Assembly: GCA_902462155.1 (NCBI GenBank) | Contig: CABQAQ010000002.1 | Coordinates: 169,056-233,055 of the forward strand | DNA length: 64,000 bases | Reading direction: 5' to 3' | Source: an uncultured bacterium | GTDB lineage: Bacteria > Cyanobacteriota > Vampirovibrionia > Gastranaerophilales > Gastranaerophilaceae | Notes under the pieces: model-generated | The model's input: only the letters and a program-made list of their open reading frames with translations | Told to the model about the DNA's origin: nothing | The model's database searches: none | Made by a program: the position numbers and the translations under genes | Shown here: in pieces, positions 1 through 9,165 of the stretch | Layout: every line of letters starts with the position of its first letter | Position numbering within the stretch: position 1 is the stretch's first letter

Positions 1-2
1 AA

Positions 3-806
3 ATGAAAGTGTCAAAAGAAACTCCATTGGCAAGTTCTATTTTTAACAATGCCTCAGATATTAAAACTCTTCAAGAAAAATTTCCCGAGGCAAAATTAAA
101 AGATTTAGTTACATTAGCAGAAAGATATACTGCGGACGAAATTGAAGGGACTATACAAGGATACAATACTTATAAAACCGTATCTTTTGAAGAGTTAATG
201 CAAGAAGTGAACAAAATTAAAAAACTTGAAGATAGTGGAGATATGGAAAAACTAATGGCCGAGATAGATGAGAGTGATGAGGCTATTGATGAACAAACTG
301 ATGAAGAACTTACGAATAGTATAGAAGGAGAAGCAAAACACTTACATATTCCTCTTCAGAACATATCTGCATACGCTATAGCTATGGAACAACAAAATCT
401 ATATGAGAATGACCCGACTTTCGCAAAAGAGAATGGCATTACAAAAAAATCAATTCGTAAATTAAAAGCTGAAGCCAAAAAACTTGATGCAACTACTGCT
501 AAGCAGAAACTACAATCAAAAAAAGCAGACTCTAACATTAAACAAAAAGAAGCTTTCGTTAAATCCGTTGATCAACGAACTGATAAAACTTTTGGATTGA
601 ATACTCAAGAGGAAAATGCTTATATAGAGAATATTTTAGAAGAGATTGACCAAGAAATAGCAAAGGATGAAACAGCAGATTTACCAGATGTTCCTTTTAA
701 TGCAAACGATTTACCAGATGTTCCTAATACTCCTGTAAACTCAGAGTCCTCTATTGCTGAAAATTCTCAACCTAAAGTTAAAAGAAGAGTTGCTGAAACT
801 GAATAA
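3..806 (+). CDS. Unrecognised acidic protein, start uncertain at window edge
   Basis: I do not recognise this 267-residue protein. It is soluble, rich in Glu, Asp and Lys, and mostly predicted helical, with no signal peptide or membrane segment. The C-terminal 50 residues are low-complexity and hold two near-identical short stretches (DLPDVP, roughly residues 225-245), then a basic end (KVKRR). The first ATG is at base 3, so only two upstream bases are visible; no ribosome site can be judged and the real start may lie to the left. A hairpin with a T-run follows 45 bases after the stop, so this is the last gene of its transcript. No function is proposed. Confidence 0.6.
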   Translation: MKVSKETPLASSIFNNASDIKTLQEKFPEAKLKDLVTLAERYTADEIEGTIQGYNTYKTVSFEELMQEVNKIKKLEDSGDMEKLMAEIDESDEAIDEQTDEELTNSIEGEAKHLHIPLQNISAYAIAMEQQNLYENDPTFAKENGITKKSIRKLKAEAKKLDATTAKQKLQSKKADSNIKQKEAFVKSVDQRTDKTFGLNTQEENAYIENILEEIDQEIAKDETADLPDVPFNANDLPDVPNTPVNSESSIAENSQPKVKRRVAETE

Positions 807-850
807 AAATTTTAAATAATTTCATGATAAAAATAGGATAAAAATAATAT

Positions 851-886
851 GAGAGATTAGAATATATATTTTAATCTCTCTTTTTT
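851..886 (+). terminator. Intrinsic terminator after the first gene
   Basis: GAGAGATTA is followed about 14 bases later by TAATCTCTC and then a run of six T. This is a 9-bp stem with a U-tract on the plus strand, placed 45 bases after the stop codon at 806. Confidence 0.75.
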
Positions 887-1108
887 CATAATAACTCTTT
901 TAATATGCATAAAAAAGAGCCTTTTGTTATTTTATGTAAAGAATCAAAAAAATAGTTTCTAAAATAGATATTTACATAAATTCATAATTTGGACAAAATT
1001 AAGCAAACTTTTTTTATCATTATTTTTATTCATGTTGAATAAATTAAAAGTAAAATTAACACTTTAATTTCAGGGTATTAATTTTGGAAGGATCTACATT
1101 AACAATTC
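887..1108. other. Non-coding gap before the membrane-protein pair
   Basis: The gap between genes is 302 bases (807-1108); its first part holds the terminator at 851-886. The rest is AT-rich and shows no ORF, tRNA-like fold or convincing -35/-10 pair. It presumably contains the promoter of the gene at 1109. The only purine-rich, ribosome-site-like stretch (GGAAGG, near 1085-1091) sits unusually far, about 17 bases, from that ATG. Confidence 0.5.
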
Positions 1109-1693
1109 ATGACTAGTTTAAATGTATCAAAAGGGATAAGTAATCAAGTTTCAAAAGCTAATGATTCACTTCATAGTATAAATATTACATCTAAAAAATG
1201 TAATAAATTTATTAAATGGTGTGAAAAAACAATCTCATCTCCTGAGCAAAGATTAATTCTTGGGATTACAGCTATGATGACACAACCATTTATCGATTAT
1301 TACAATAAAGATGTAGATGAAAATACACGTAAATCATCTACAGAAAAGACTATAGCTAAAATAATAGTTGGAACTTTTACCGGAGTTGCAATAAGAGATT
1401 TAACTATAAAACTTTCAAAAAAGTTTACGAATGTTGATAAGGTTACAGAAAACGGTGTAACATATTTTAAAAAAGCAAATAAAAATTCTTTTTTTACACC
1501 TAAAAACATTACAAATTATTCCAAAGATGCAAATGATAAATATACAAAAGCCATGGGTACATTCTTAGCGACTTTTATTATGCTGTTTACAAATTTTATT
1601 ATTGATGCCCCTCTGACAAATTTATTATTTAATAAAATTCACGATATTGGTGCTAAAAAAAATAAAGAGAAGGAGATAAAAAATGAATCTTAA
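1109..1693 (+). CDS. Unrecognised membrane protein, first of an overlapping pair
   Basis: A 194-residue protein of unknown family. Hydrophobic stretches near residues 48-66, 85-103 and 148-175 suggest about three membrane segments separated by Lys-rich loops; the tail is strongly basic/acidic (KKNKEKEIKNES). There is no classical signal peptide. The stop overlaps the start of the next gene by 11 bases, so the two are almost certainly co-translated. Both proteins have the same general build: a short N-terminal helix, hydrophobic hairpins and a basic tail. They could be distant paralogues or partners, but that is inference. A holin-like role is possible only by analogy of size. Confidence 0.7.
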   Translation: MTSLNVSKGISNQVSKANDSLHSINITSKKCNKFIKWCEKTISSPEQRLILGITAMMTQPFIDYYNKDVDENTRKSSTEKTIAKIIVGTFTGVAIRDLTIKLSKKFTNVDKVTENGVTYFKKANKNSFFTPKNITNYSKDANDKYTKAMGTFLATFIMLFTNFIIDAPLTNLLFNKIHDIGAKKNKEKEIKNES

Positions 1694-2381
1694 TCCTTCA
1701 AAAATATTTGATAATTTTAAAGACTTTATGTGGAAAAATTATTCTAAAGACGGCGGAAAAATGCTTATTCACATGGGAGCTTTAGGATGGTTTATTGCCT
1801 CTGGCGCACAACTTATTGCTTTAATTACAAATAAAAAAATTGACAAAGAAGACAAAAAATTTCTTATACCACAAGAAGCAGCAGATGGTATTGTTAATTT
1901 TTCTATGTTTTATGCTTTAACAGATACAACTCAAAGAATTATTACTAAAGCTGTTGAAAAAGGTAAAATTACAAATCCTGAAATTACTAATATTATTAAT
2001 AAAATAGCTAAATCAAATAATACTAGTGCAAATGAACTTTTAAAAACTAAAAATATTTCCGATTTATTAACAGATGCCCAAGATAAAAAATTATTTAAAC
2101 AATTTAAAGGTGGGGTAGATATTATCACAACAATTATGGCCTCGGTTGTTGCGTGTAATATTGTAACGCCTATTGTAAGAAATAAAATAGCTTCCTTGAT
2201 AAAAAATAGAAATGATAAAAAGAAATTAAATAATGAACCGGATAATAATCCTATAGATGAAAATAACAAGTTTAAGACAACCTATCCTATAGAAAAGCCT
2301 TTGGCATCAAACCAAGTTCAACCTCTAAATTTCAAGGGAAAATACATTAATAAGAATCATTATGACTCTATGAAAATTTAA
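1683..2381 (+). CDS. Unrecognised membrane protein with C-terminal FKG motif
   Basis: A 232-residue protein translated from an ATG inside the 3' end of the upstream gene. Hydrophobic segments are seen around residues 30-47, 65-85 and 148-168. The C-terminal 40 residues are polar and contain LNFKGKY near the end. A similar NNVSFAGYKG stretch occurs near the N-terminus of the glycosidase at 25070-29017. I recall such short Phe-x-Gly motifs as recurrent in Gastranaerophilales proteins, without a known function. The family is not recognised. The gene ends 23 bases from the convergent spmB gene, with no strong terminator visible between them. Confidence 0.7.
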   Translation: MNLNPSKIFDNFKDFMWKNYSKDGGKMLIHMGALGWFIASGAQLIALITNKKIDKEDKKFLIPQEAADGIVNFSMFYALTDTTQRIITKAVEKGKITNPEITNIINKIAKSNNTSANELLKTKNISDLLTDAQDKKLFKQFKGGVDIITTIMASVVACNIVTPIVRNKIASLIKNRNDKKKLNNEPDNNPIDENNKFKTTYPIEKPLASNQVQPLNFKGKYINKNHYDSMKI

Positions 2382-2404
2382 CTATAATTATAAAAAATTA
2401 ATTT

Positions 2405-2920
2405 TTATATTCCAAAAAATATATCCGCAACTATTATAGATAGAATTATACTGAATATATCAGCTAGTAATCCACAATATAATGCGTATCTTATTTTTTT
2501 AATACCTACAGACCCAAAATATACAGAAATAACATAAAATGTTGTTTCAGAACTACCAACCATTATTGCAGCAAGCTTTATAGCATATGAATCAGGATTA
2601 AGCTTTTGAGTAAGCTCAGTAAATAATGCTAAAACTCCACTGCCTGACAAACTTCGAACTATCATTATTGGCATTACATCTATAGGAACTTTTATAAAAT
2701 CTAAAATAGGTTTTAGTAAATTTTGCAATAATTCAATAGTTCCTGAAGCTCGAAACATGCCAATAGCTACAATTATTGCCAACATATACGGCAAAATATC
2801 AACAGCTATTTTAATACCTTCTTTGGCACCTTCAATAAACGAACTATATACGTCTATTTTTTTTAAAAAAGCATATATTAGAATAAAACAGATAAAAGAA
2901 GGTATTAATAAACTTGTCAA
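2405..2920 (-). CDS. spmB: SpmB-like nucleoside-recognition (Gate) membrane protein
   Basis: This 171-residue polytopic membrane protein matches spore maturation protein B in length and pattern: hydrophobic helices broken by a central polar stretch (VRSLSGSGVLALFTE) and a GSSETTFYVISVYFGSVG segment typical of the Gate/nucleoside-recognition family. In Bacillus, SpmA and SpmB affect spore core dehydration, but the pair is widespread in non-sporulating bacteria, where its substrate is unknown. It lies 3 bases downstream of spmA on the same strand, so the two are probably translated together and work as a complex. No other sporulation gene is seen here. Confidence 0.85.
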   Translation of the reverse strand: MTSLLIPSFICFILIYAFLKKIDVYSSFIEGAKEGIKIAVDILPYMLAIIVAIGMFRASGTIELLQNLLKPILDFIKVPIDVMPIMIVRSLSGSGVLALFTELTQKLNPDSYAIKLAAIMVGSSETTFYVISVYFGSVGIKKIRYALYCGLLADIFSIILSIIVADIFFGI

Positions 2921-2923
2921 TTC

Positions 2924-3577
2924 TTACACTCCCTTTTCTGATTCAAACTGAATAGATGGTTCACTTTCTATATTAATATTTTTGTTAATATTATATTCTT
3001 GATGCGGATAAAATACTTGGAATATTTTTGCAAGAAACATAGCAAATAAAAATGATATGGAAGTCACAATAAAAATAGGTAAAATAATATTTGTTGGATT
3101 TTTATATCCACAAGCAGCTAAAATAGCTATTATGGTTGTTGGAATTATTTGAAAACCAGCAGTATTCATAGCTAGTAGCATACACATAGAATCTGAGGCT
3201 GAAGTTTTATCTTTATTAATTTTTTGAAGACCTTTCATAGCTCTTAACCCAGCTGGAGTGGCAGCATTAGATAACCCAAACGCATTTGCTGTAAAGTTTA
3301 ATGCTATATCTCCTATTACATCATCATTTCTTTTTAAATCAGGAAATATTTTCTTTGCTATTATCGAAAAAAAAGAAGATAGCTTTGTTATTAATCCAGA
3401 ATCCTGAGCTATTTTCATAATCCCCATCCAAAAAGCCATTATCCCTATTAAATAAAGAGATACATCTAAAGTCGTTTTGCAAGAAGAGATTATAGAATCT
3501 GTAACTTCATTTAATCTCTCATTAAAGTATCCAAGTATAAAAGATATTAAGATAATTAATACAAAAATAATATTCAT
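2924..3577 (-). CDS. spmA: SpmA-like nucleoside-recognition (Gate) membrane protein
   Basis: A 217-residue membrane protein with the SpmA arrangement: an N-terminal helix, then a Gate domain containing FTANAFGLSNAATPAGLRAM and AMNTAGFQIIPTTIIAI, both strongly family-typical. A C-terminal polar tail rich in Asn, Ile and Glu follows. It is the partner of the adjoining spmB and is preceded 10 bases upstream by a small receiver-like protein. Outside spore formers the pair's role is unsettled; transport or gating of a small molecule is the usual guess from the Gate domain. Family membership is clear; the function in this organism is not. Confidence 0.85.
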   Translation of the reverse strand: MNIIFVLIILISFILGYFNERLNEVTDSIISSCKTTLDVSLYLIGIMAFWMGIMKIAQDSGLITKLSSFFSIIAKKIFPDLKRNDDVIGDIALNFTANAFGLSNAATPAGLRAMKGLQKINKDKTSASDSMCMLLAMNTAGFQIIPTTIIAILAACGYKNPTNIILPIFIVTSISFLFAMFLAKIFQVFYPHQEYNINKNINIESEPSIQFESEKGV

Positions 3578-3587
3578 AAAAAGTTTA

Positions 3588-3965
3588 CTATACTATCTTT
3601 TTTAACCCTAAGTTGTTAGATTTTAAAGAGTCTAAATCTAATAAGTACTTTACTTGAGAAATAGTTGAATTTTTATAAATGTATTTTAAATTTTTATTAG
3701 AAATTAGTCTTATAGTTTTTAGATTTTCAGAAACATCCGAAATTATAACCTTAGGAATATTATATTTTTCTAAAATATTAGAAGTATAAAAATTATAAAA
3801 CTTTGCACTTATAATAACTATATCAATAAGCTGATTTTTAAAATATTGCTCAATAAAAGATGAATCTATAAGAGAAATAATCTTTTCAGGACTTATCCCT
3901 GCTGAGGTACATAAGTTTTGATAATAAAAAATATCTTTAAAATTATCTTGCAGCAATAGTATCAT
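3588..3965 (-). CDS. Small protein, possible degenerate receiver domain
   Basis: A 125-residue soluble protein that begins the spmA-spmB transcript. The alternation of short hydrophobic strands and helices (MILLLQDNF, then IDIVIISAKFYN, IPKVIISDV, LKYIYKNST) resembles a CheY-like receiver fold. The phospho-acceptor Asp expected after the third strand is not there: the position reads Ser/Ala in IISAKF. The acidic pair after strand 1 is reduced to one Asp, while a Lys after strand 5 is retained. If this reading is right it is a pseudo-receiver acting by protein contact. It could equally be an unrelated Rossmann-like protein. Confidence 0.45.
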   Translation of the reverse strand: MILLLQDNFKDIFYYQNLCTSAGISPEKIISLIDSSFIEQYFKNQLIDIVIISAKFYNFYTSNILEKYNIPKVIISDVSENLKTIRLISNKNLKYIYKNSTISQVKYLLDLDSLKSNNLGLKKIV

Positions 3966-4194
3966 AATAAGTATCTACTTTCTTTTCAGTTTATTTAATT
4001 AATAGAATCAACGATTAAATTAATAAATTTATTTAATAAAAATTAAAATTATCCTCTAATAGGTTTAGAAAAAAAATAAAAAATAGTAATTTACAAAAAT
4101 TAAAGGTATAAGAATTAAAAAAAATTTATTTCTGTTATATCATAAAATTAAAAGACTATTAAAAAATTAAATAAACAAGAATGGAAGCAAAAAG

Positions 4195-5979
4195 ATGAAA
4201 AATGAAAAATTAAGAAACATAGCAATTATAGCTCACGTAGACCACGGGAAGACAACATTAGTAGATTGTATGCTAAAACAAAGTGGAGTATTTCGTAGTA
4301 ATGAAGTAGTTCAAGAGCGAGTATTAGATAATAACGACCTTGAAAGAGAACGTGGAATTACAATTTTAGCAAAGAATGTATCAATAAAATATAAAGACTA
4401 CAAAATAAATGTAGTAGATACTCCAGGTCACGCAGACTTTGGCGGAGAAGTCGAACGAGTCTTAGGTATGGTAGATGGAGCATTACTAATTGTTGATGCG
4501 GCAGAAGGACCTATGCCACAAACAAGGTTTGTTTTGTCTAAGGCACTTGAGCTTGGTATTAGAGTAATCGTTGTTATTAATAAAATTGATAAACCTGCTG
4601 CAGATCCAGATAAAACATTAGATAAAATATTTGATTTATTTACAGAACTTACAGATAATGAATATTTAATAGATTTTCCAGTAATATACGCAAGTAGCTT
4701 AGAAGGTTTTGCAAAAAAAGAGCTTGAAGATGAAAATAAAGATATAACTCCACTTTTAGATTGTATTATAGAAAACATTTCAGCTCCGACAGGTGATCCT
4801 GAGGCTAATTTACAATTTCATACTACAACATTAGATTATAATGAGTATGTAGGTAGGATAGCAATCGGAAGAATATTTAACGGTGTATTAAAATCACAAG
4901 AGATGGTATCTTTAATAAAATCAGATGGAGGTGTACAAAGAGGAAAAATAGTCAAATTATTTGGTTTTGAAGATTTAGGTCGTGTAGAGATTCAAGAAGC
5001 ATCAGCAGGAGATATAGTAGGTATTGCAGGATTTAGCGATATTCAGATAGGAGAAACTATTTCTTCGCTTGATAAACCGGAAGCTTTACCTCTTATAAAA
5101 ATTGACGAGCCTACATTACAGATGAACTTTTCAGTAAATAATAGTCCATTTGCCGGACAAGAAGGAAAATTTGTAACTAGTAGACAATTAAGAAAACGAC
5201 TCTACCAAGAATTAGAAAAGAATGTAAGTTTAAAGGTAGAAGATACAGAAAATACTGATGTATTTAGAGTTTCCGGTCGTGGAGAGTTACACCTTGGTAT
5301 TTTAATAGAAACTATGCGTAGAGAAGGTTTTGAATTTCAAGTATCAAAACCGGAAGTTATTTTCAAAACTATTAATGATAGCTTATATGAACCATTTGAA
5401 AATTTATTTATAGATGTACCTGAAAGTTATGCAGGATCTTGCATTGAAAAACTTGCTGGAAGAAAAGGCGAAATGCAACAAATGAATGCTGTTGGCTCAA
5501 GGACTCATATGAGATTTTTAATACCTGCTAGAGGTCTTATAGGTTTTAGATCCGAATTCATAAGAATGACTCGTGGTGAAGGGATAATGAATCATACTTT
5601 TTATGATTACAAACCATATTGTGGTGATATAACAAGACAACGTAGTGGTTCATTAATTGCTTTCGAGGATGGTGAAGCTATTCCTTATGCTCTTAACCAA
5701 TTTGAAGACAGAGGAGTATTTTTTGTTGTTCCCAAAACAAAAGTATATCGTGGTATGATTATTGGTGAAGCAAATCGTCCTCAAGATATTGCTATTAATA
5801 TATGTAAAACTAAAAAATTAACTAATATGAGAAGCGCAACTGCCGATGTTATGGTAACATTACAAGCGCCAAGATTAATGTCTTTAGAAGATTGTCTTGA
5901 GTATATTTCTGATGATGAGTTAGTAGAAGTTACTCCTCAAAATGTCAGAATTAGAAAAGCTAATTTGAATAAATTTTAA
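4195..5979 (+). CDS. typA: Translational GTPase TypA/BipA
   Basis: A 594-residue ribosome-associated GTPase of normal family length. The G domain shows AHVDHGKTT (residues 13-21), DTPGHADFGGEVERVL (from 75) and NKIDKPAADP (129-138). The domain II barrel, EF-G-like domains III and V and the BipA-specific C-terminal domain (GLIGFRSEF, TRGEGIMNHTFYDY, QRSGSLIAFEDG) follow in order. TypA assists ribosome assembly and translation under stress or cold. An earlier ATG at 4181 is in another frame. The gene stands alone, with 229 non-coding bases upstream and a strong bidirectional terminator 25 bases after the stop. Confidence 0.97.
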   Translation: MKNEKLRNIAIIAHVDHGKTTLVDCMLKQSGVFRSNEVVQERVLDNNDLERERGITILAKNVSIKYKDYKINVVDTPGHADFGGEVERVLGMVDGALLIVDAAEGPMPQTRFVLSKALELGIRVIVVINKIDKPAADPDKTLDKIFDLFTELTDNEYLIDFPVIYASSLEGFAKKELEDENKDITPLLDCIIENISAPTGDPEANLQFHTTTLDYNEYVGRIAIGRIFNGVLKSQEMVSLIKSDGGVQRGKIVKLFGFEDLGRVEIQEASAGDIVGIAGFSDIQIGETISSLDKPEALPLIKIDEPTLQMNFSVNNSPFAGQEGKFVTSRQLRKRLYQELEKNVSLKVEDTENTDVFRVSGRGELHLGILIETMRREGFEFQVSKPEVIFKTINDSLYEPFENLFIDVPESYAGSCIEKLAGRKGEMQQMNAVGSRTHMRFLIPARGLIGFRSEFIRMTRGEGIMNHTFYDYKPYCGDITRQRSGSLIAFEDGEAIPYALNQFEDRGVFFVVPKTKVYRGMIIGEANRPQDIAINICKTKKLTNMRSATADVMVTLQAPRLMSLEDCLEYISDDELVEVTPQNVRIRKANLNKF

Positions 5980-6004
5980 TACAATTCAATTATAATTATT
6001 ACTT

Positions 6005-6041
6005 AATGGCGGCTTATAATTTTAAATTATAAGCCGCCATT
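6005..6041. terminator. Perfect 18-bp bidirectional terminator between typA and the O-antigen gene
   Basis: AATGGCGGCTTATAATTT (6005-6022) is repeated as its exact reverse complement at 6024-6041 with a single base between. The outer half is the only GC-rich stretch nearby, and GTTTTA follows on the plus side. The position between convergent genes suggests it serves both typA and the gene ending at 6083. Confidence 0.8.
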
Positions 6042-6082
6042 GTTTTACAAAAATGTTTACAAAAACAAATTTAACAAATTAC

Positions 6083-7474
6083 TTAATTTATCTGTAACTG
6101 ATTAATATTAGCATTATCTGTTTCTTTTAAGCTTTTAACTAAAGTTGTTAGTATTGCAACATTTAACCAAAATATAAACTGTACTTGAGGTCTAAAAAAT
6201 ACCGTATCTACAAATCCGTGAACAATTGTTGCTATTAACACTAAAATCGAACCTGATACTATTATTTTATCCATCATATTATCTCGATTATTAGAAAATA
6301 TAAACCTAAATCCGTAATATAATAAAGTAAAAAATATTAATATAAAACAAATTAAAGCAAATATCCCACTTTCAACTCCAATTTCAAGAAAAATATTATA
6401 TGAACTTAAAGCATCAAAAGCACTTACCATATATAAACCATAAATTTCTCTGAAAGTTTGATTGCCGGTTCCTATGCCAAATAAGAAATTATCGTAAAAC
6501 ATTTTTAAAGATGAATTATAAACATTCAACCTAAAAGCAGTAGAAGAATCAGCACGTAAAGTAAAAATAGATATTACTCTCTTTAATAAAGCCGGAGTTA
6601 TAATTGTAATAAATGTAGCTATAGCAATAATACTGCCTATTACTATTTTAAAATAATCTTTATATCGATTACTCTTTATTAGTTTAAAAATAATAAAACA
6701 CGCACTTATAAAAATAGCAAATAAGCCTAGATATGCTCCACGACATCCTGTCTGAATTATTGTTATAATAGTAATCAATGAAATAGCAGAATATATTAAA
6801 ACTAATTTATAATTACGATTAAGAATATTAACAAAAAATAAAGAAATAGGTGCAATAAGTGCTAAAAGTGAATAAGCAGCTAACAAATTAGGATTATAAG
6901 GCTTTAATGTTCCATAAACCCGAGTGAAAACCTGTTCCGGATTTAAATTAGAAACATCTTGCCACGTCGATATTTGTCTTATCCCCCAACTTCCTTGTAT
7001 TAGAGCATATATACTCTCAATTGCAACTAAAATACTTATTATACTCAGTACCGTTAATATTTTATTTTTATTATCTTTAAAAAATAATCCCATAGAAAAA
7101 TAAAAACTTATATAAATTAATGTCTTAGAAAATCCCTTAAGACTATGACCAACCAACGTAGAATTAAATACACTTATTATTGTAAATATTAAAAAGCAAA
7201 AAATAATTACCCCAATCGGTCCTATGGTAATTTTAGTATCCTTGACAAGCATAAGCTTTAATAAAGTTAAAATAAAAATACAGAAGGAAATAGTACCTAA
7301 AGTATTAGTAGTAACAAACGTACTTGCAATAAGTAATACTACAAGTAAAAAGAAAATAAATTTATCAAGATACTTAATAAAAAAACTATTTTCTGAAATG
7401 AAAGATAGTTTATCTTGTATATTTCGGAAAATAGAATTTATAATATTAATAAATAAAGAATCAAAATTGTTCAT
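6083..7474 (-). CDS. O-antigen ligase/polymerase family membrane protein (WaaL/Wzy-like)
   Basis: A 463-residue protein with about eleven hydrophobic helices. A large polar loop in the second half contains FGIGTGNQTFREIYG, the type of loop that defines the O-antigen ligase/Wzy (PF04932) superfamily; TGCRGAYLGLFAI in the middle is also typical. Family members join or polymerise lipid-linked glycans in the outer leaflet of the inner membrane. Ligase cannot be told from polymerase by sequence alone. It is the last gene of a minus-strand operon with a DUF4330-like protein and a heptose kinase, which supports a role in LPS or another surface glycan. Confidence 0.85.
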   Translation of the reverse strand: MNNFDSLFINIINSIFRNIQDKLSFISENSFFIKYLDKFIFFLLVVLLIASTFVTTNTLGTISFCIFILTLLKLMLVKDTKITIGPIGVIIFCFLIFTIISVFNSTLVGHSLKGFSKTLIYISFYFSMGLFFKDNKNKILTVLSIISILVAIESIYALIQGSWGIRQISTWQDVSNLNPEQVFTRVYGTLKPYNPNLLAAYSLLALIAPISLFFVNILNRNYKLVLIYSAISLITIITIIQTGCRGAYLGLFAIFISACFIIFKLIKSNRYKDYFKIVIGSIIAIATFITIITPALLKRVISIFTLRADSSTAFRLNVYNSSLKMFYDNFLFGIGTGNQTFREIYGLYMVSAFDALSSYNIFLEIGVESGIFALICFILIFFTLLYYGFRFIFSNNRDNMMDKIIVSGSILVLIATIVHGFVDTVFFRPQVQFIFWLNVAILTTLVKSLKETDNANINQLQIN

Positions 7475-7506
7475 AATAACTCATCATAAAATATAAAAAC
7501 TTACTT

Positions 7507-8043
7507 TTATTTTACCGCAGGAGCTGATGATTTAGAAAGATTATCAACAAGTTCTACAGCAGAAATAACTCCATTTAATTTATAATCTACACCCTCTAAA
7601 ACAATAGGTACACCTATTTTTATTTTATTACCACCTGCTACAGGTCCATCTTCTGTTATTTTTGCTTTATCAACTAAAGTAATAATCATATCATATTGAA
7701 AAGGCATAGATACATCTTCAATCATAGAAGCAGATTTTCCTTGAGATGGAACAGGTAATACTACAGATTTTCTCATTGTTACAACATCCATAACTTTTAA
7801 TTTTGTATATGGAACATTTCTTATAGTTATATGGCTTAAATCTCCTTTTAAAATAGGGTTACGATTAGATGTAATAACAACATTACGCAAGAATACCTGT
7901 ATAGCAATTTGTGCTTCTTTTTTCACCGGACTTTTTGAAAATTTGTTTAATTTAAACCCTATCAAAAGCCCAATTAAAAGTAATAATATTGCACCTGCAA
8001 TGATAATGTAATCTACCGTTCTTAATTTAAAATTTCCGTTCAT
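7507..8043 (-). CDS. DUF4330-like membrane-anchored protein
   Basis: A 178-residue protein with an N-terminal membrane helix (about residues 10-30, after the polar LRTVDYI) and a mostly beta-strand extracytoplasmic part. The pattern of VDYIIIAGAILLLLIGLLIG followed by repeated strand pairs fits the DUF4330 family known from cyanobacteria and relatives; I assign this from memory of the family, not from a search. Its start overlaps the end of the heptose kinase gene by 17 bases, so the two are translationally coupled. The gene lies between hldE1 and the O-antigen ligase gene, which suggests an envelope role, but no reaction is known. Confidence 0.6.
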   Translation of the reverse strand: MNGNFKLRTVDYIIIAGAILLLLIGLLIGFKLNKFSKSPVKKEAQIAIQVFLRNVVITSNRNPILKGDLSHITIRNVPYTKLKVMDVVTMRKSVVLPVPSQGKSASMIEDVSMPFQYDMIITLVDKAKITEDGPVAGGNKIKIGVPIVLEGVDYKLNGVISAVELVDNLSKSSAPAVK

Positions 8044-9076
8044 TTAAAATCTCCTTACCGTTACTTTCTATCATCTTATCTATATGGCATTTTAATTCAC
8101 TGATGGAAGTAGTAGAACAACCGAATCTGCGAATAACAATACTAGCAGCAACATTAGCTATAAAAGTAGATTCTTCGAAGCTAAATCCTGAAGCTAATGC
8201 TAAAGTAAACGTAGCTACAACAGTATCACCTGCACCTGTAACATCAAAAACATCCGTTTTATTATAAGCAGGGATTTGGACAATCTTATCATTAGACTGA
8301 AACACAGCCATACCTAAAGCTCCACGTGTAATCAATACACCTTCCAAATTAAGTTCATTTAATAGTTGGTTTCCTGCTTTGATTAAAGATGCTTCATCTT
8401 TTAAAAAGAATCCCAGATATTTTTCTGTATCCGGCTGATTTGGAGTAATAGCTGTAGCACCTATATATTTATTAAGATTTTTTTGTGCATCTGCTACTAC
8501 TATTTTATTATATTTTTTAGCTAATTCTATAGTTTTTTTTGCAATATTATCAGTTAAAGTACAGATATGATAATCTGATAGAATAACAGCATCAAAATTT
8601 GGTAAAGCTTTTTCAATATTTTGAATAATTTGTTTTTCCGTATCACCTGAAATATATTTATTAGTTTGTCTATCTATTCGAACTATTTGTTGAGTAATTG
8701 ATTGAGAACAAGATCCAGATATTCTTGTTTTTACAATTGTTTTAACATCATCTGATTTAACGATATATTGTGTATCAATATTAGCTTTTTTAAAAGCTTG
8801 AAGTAAAATATCACTATGGTAATCATTACCACATACACCTATTACGCTTATTTTACCACCATTTAAAGCAGAAATATTATTAGCCGCATTAGAAGCCCCA
8901 CCTAAAATAATATTAGTATGCGAGTGTTGCAAAATAAGAACAGGAGCCTCTCTTGAAATTCTTTCACAATCTCCATAAATCATCTCATCAATAGCTAAAT
9001 CACCTATCACTAAGACTTTTTGTTCTTTTATATTTGATAGTTTATCACGTATTTCTTTTATAATTTCTTTATCCAT
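8027..9076 (-). CDS. rfaE1: D-glycero-beta-D-manno-heptose 7-phosphate kinase (HldE domain 1 type)
   Basis: A 349-residue PfkB/ribokinase-family sugar kinase. It shows GGASNAANNISALNG (about 62-76), a typical adenosine-kinase signature region, and the catalytic DVTGAGDTVVATF anion-hole motif (about 279-291) with Asp as general base. It resembles the kinase half of HldE, which phosphorylates heptose 7-phosphate at C1 on the way to ADP-heptose for the LPS inner core. The cytidylyltransferase-type second domain of fused HldE is absent, so a separate RfaE2 is expected elsewhere. It leads the envelope operon. Another PfkB substrate cannot be fully excluded. Confidence 0.85.
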   Translation of the reverse strand: MDKEIIKEIRDKLSNIKEQKVLVIGDLAIDEMIYGDCERISREAPVLILQHSHTNIILGGASNAANNISALNGGKISVIGVCGNDYHSDILLQAFKKANIDTQYIVKSDDVKTIVKTRISGSCSQSITQQIVRIDRQTNKYISGDTEKQIIQNIEKALPNFDAVILSDYHICTLTDNIAKKTIELAKKYNKIVVADAQKNLNKYIGATAITPNQPDTEKYLGFFLKDEASLIKAGNQLLNELNLEGVLITRGALGMAVFQSNDKIVQIPAYNKTDVFDVTGAGDTVVATFTLALASGFSFEESTFIANVAASIVIRRFGCSTTSISELKCHIDKMIESNGKEILNERKF

Positions 9077-9165
9077 ACTATTTCTTTTTATTGCCTAAAT
9101 TACTAAATAATGTTATAAAATTAATTATTAAATATAGTTTATCACAAAAAAAATATAAGGTGTCA

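Noticed and set aside
2405..3577. Evidence for sporulation from spmA/spmB
   Set aside because: The pair occurs widely in non-spore formers, and no other sporulation gene is present; the GerMN domain is likewise not specific.
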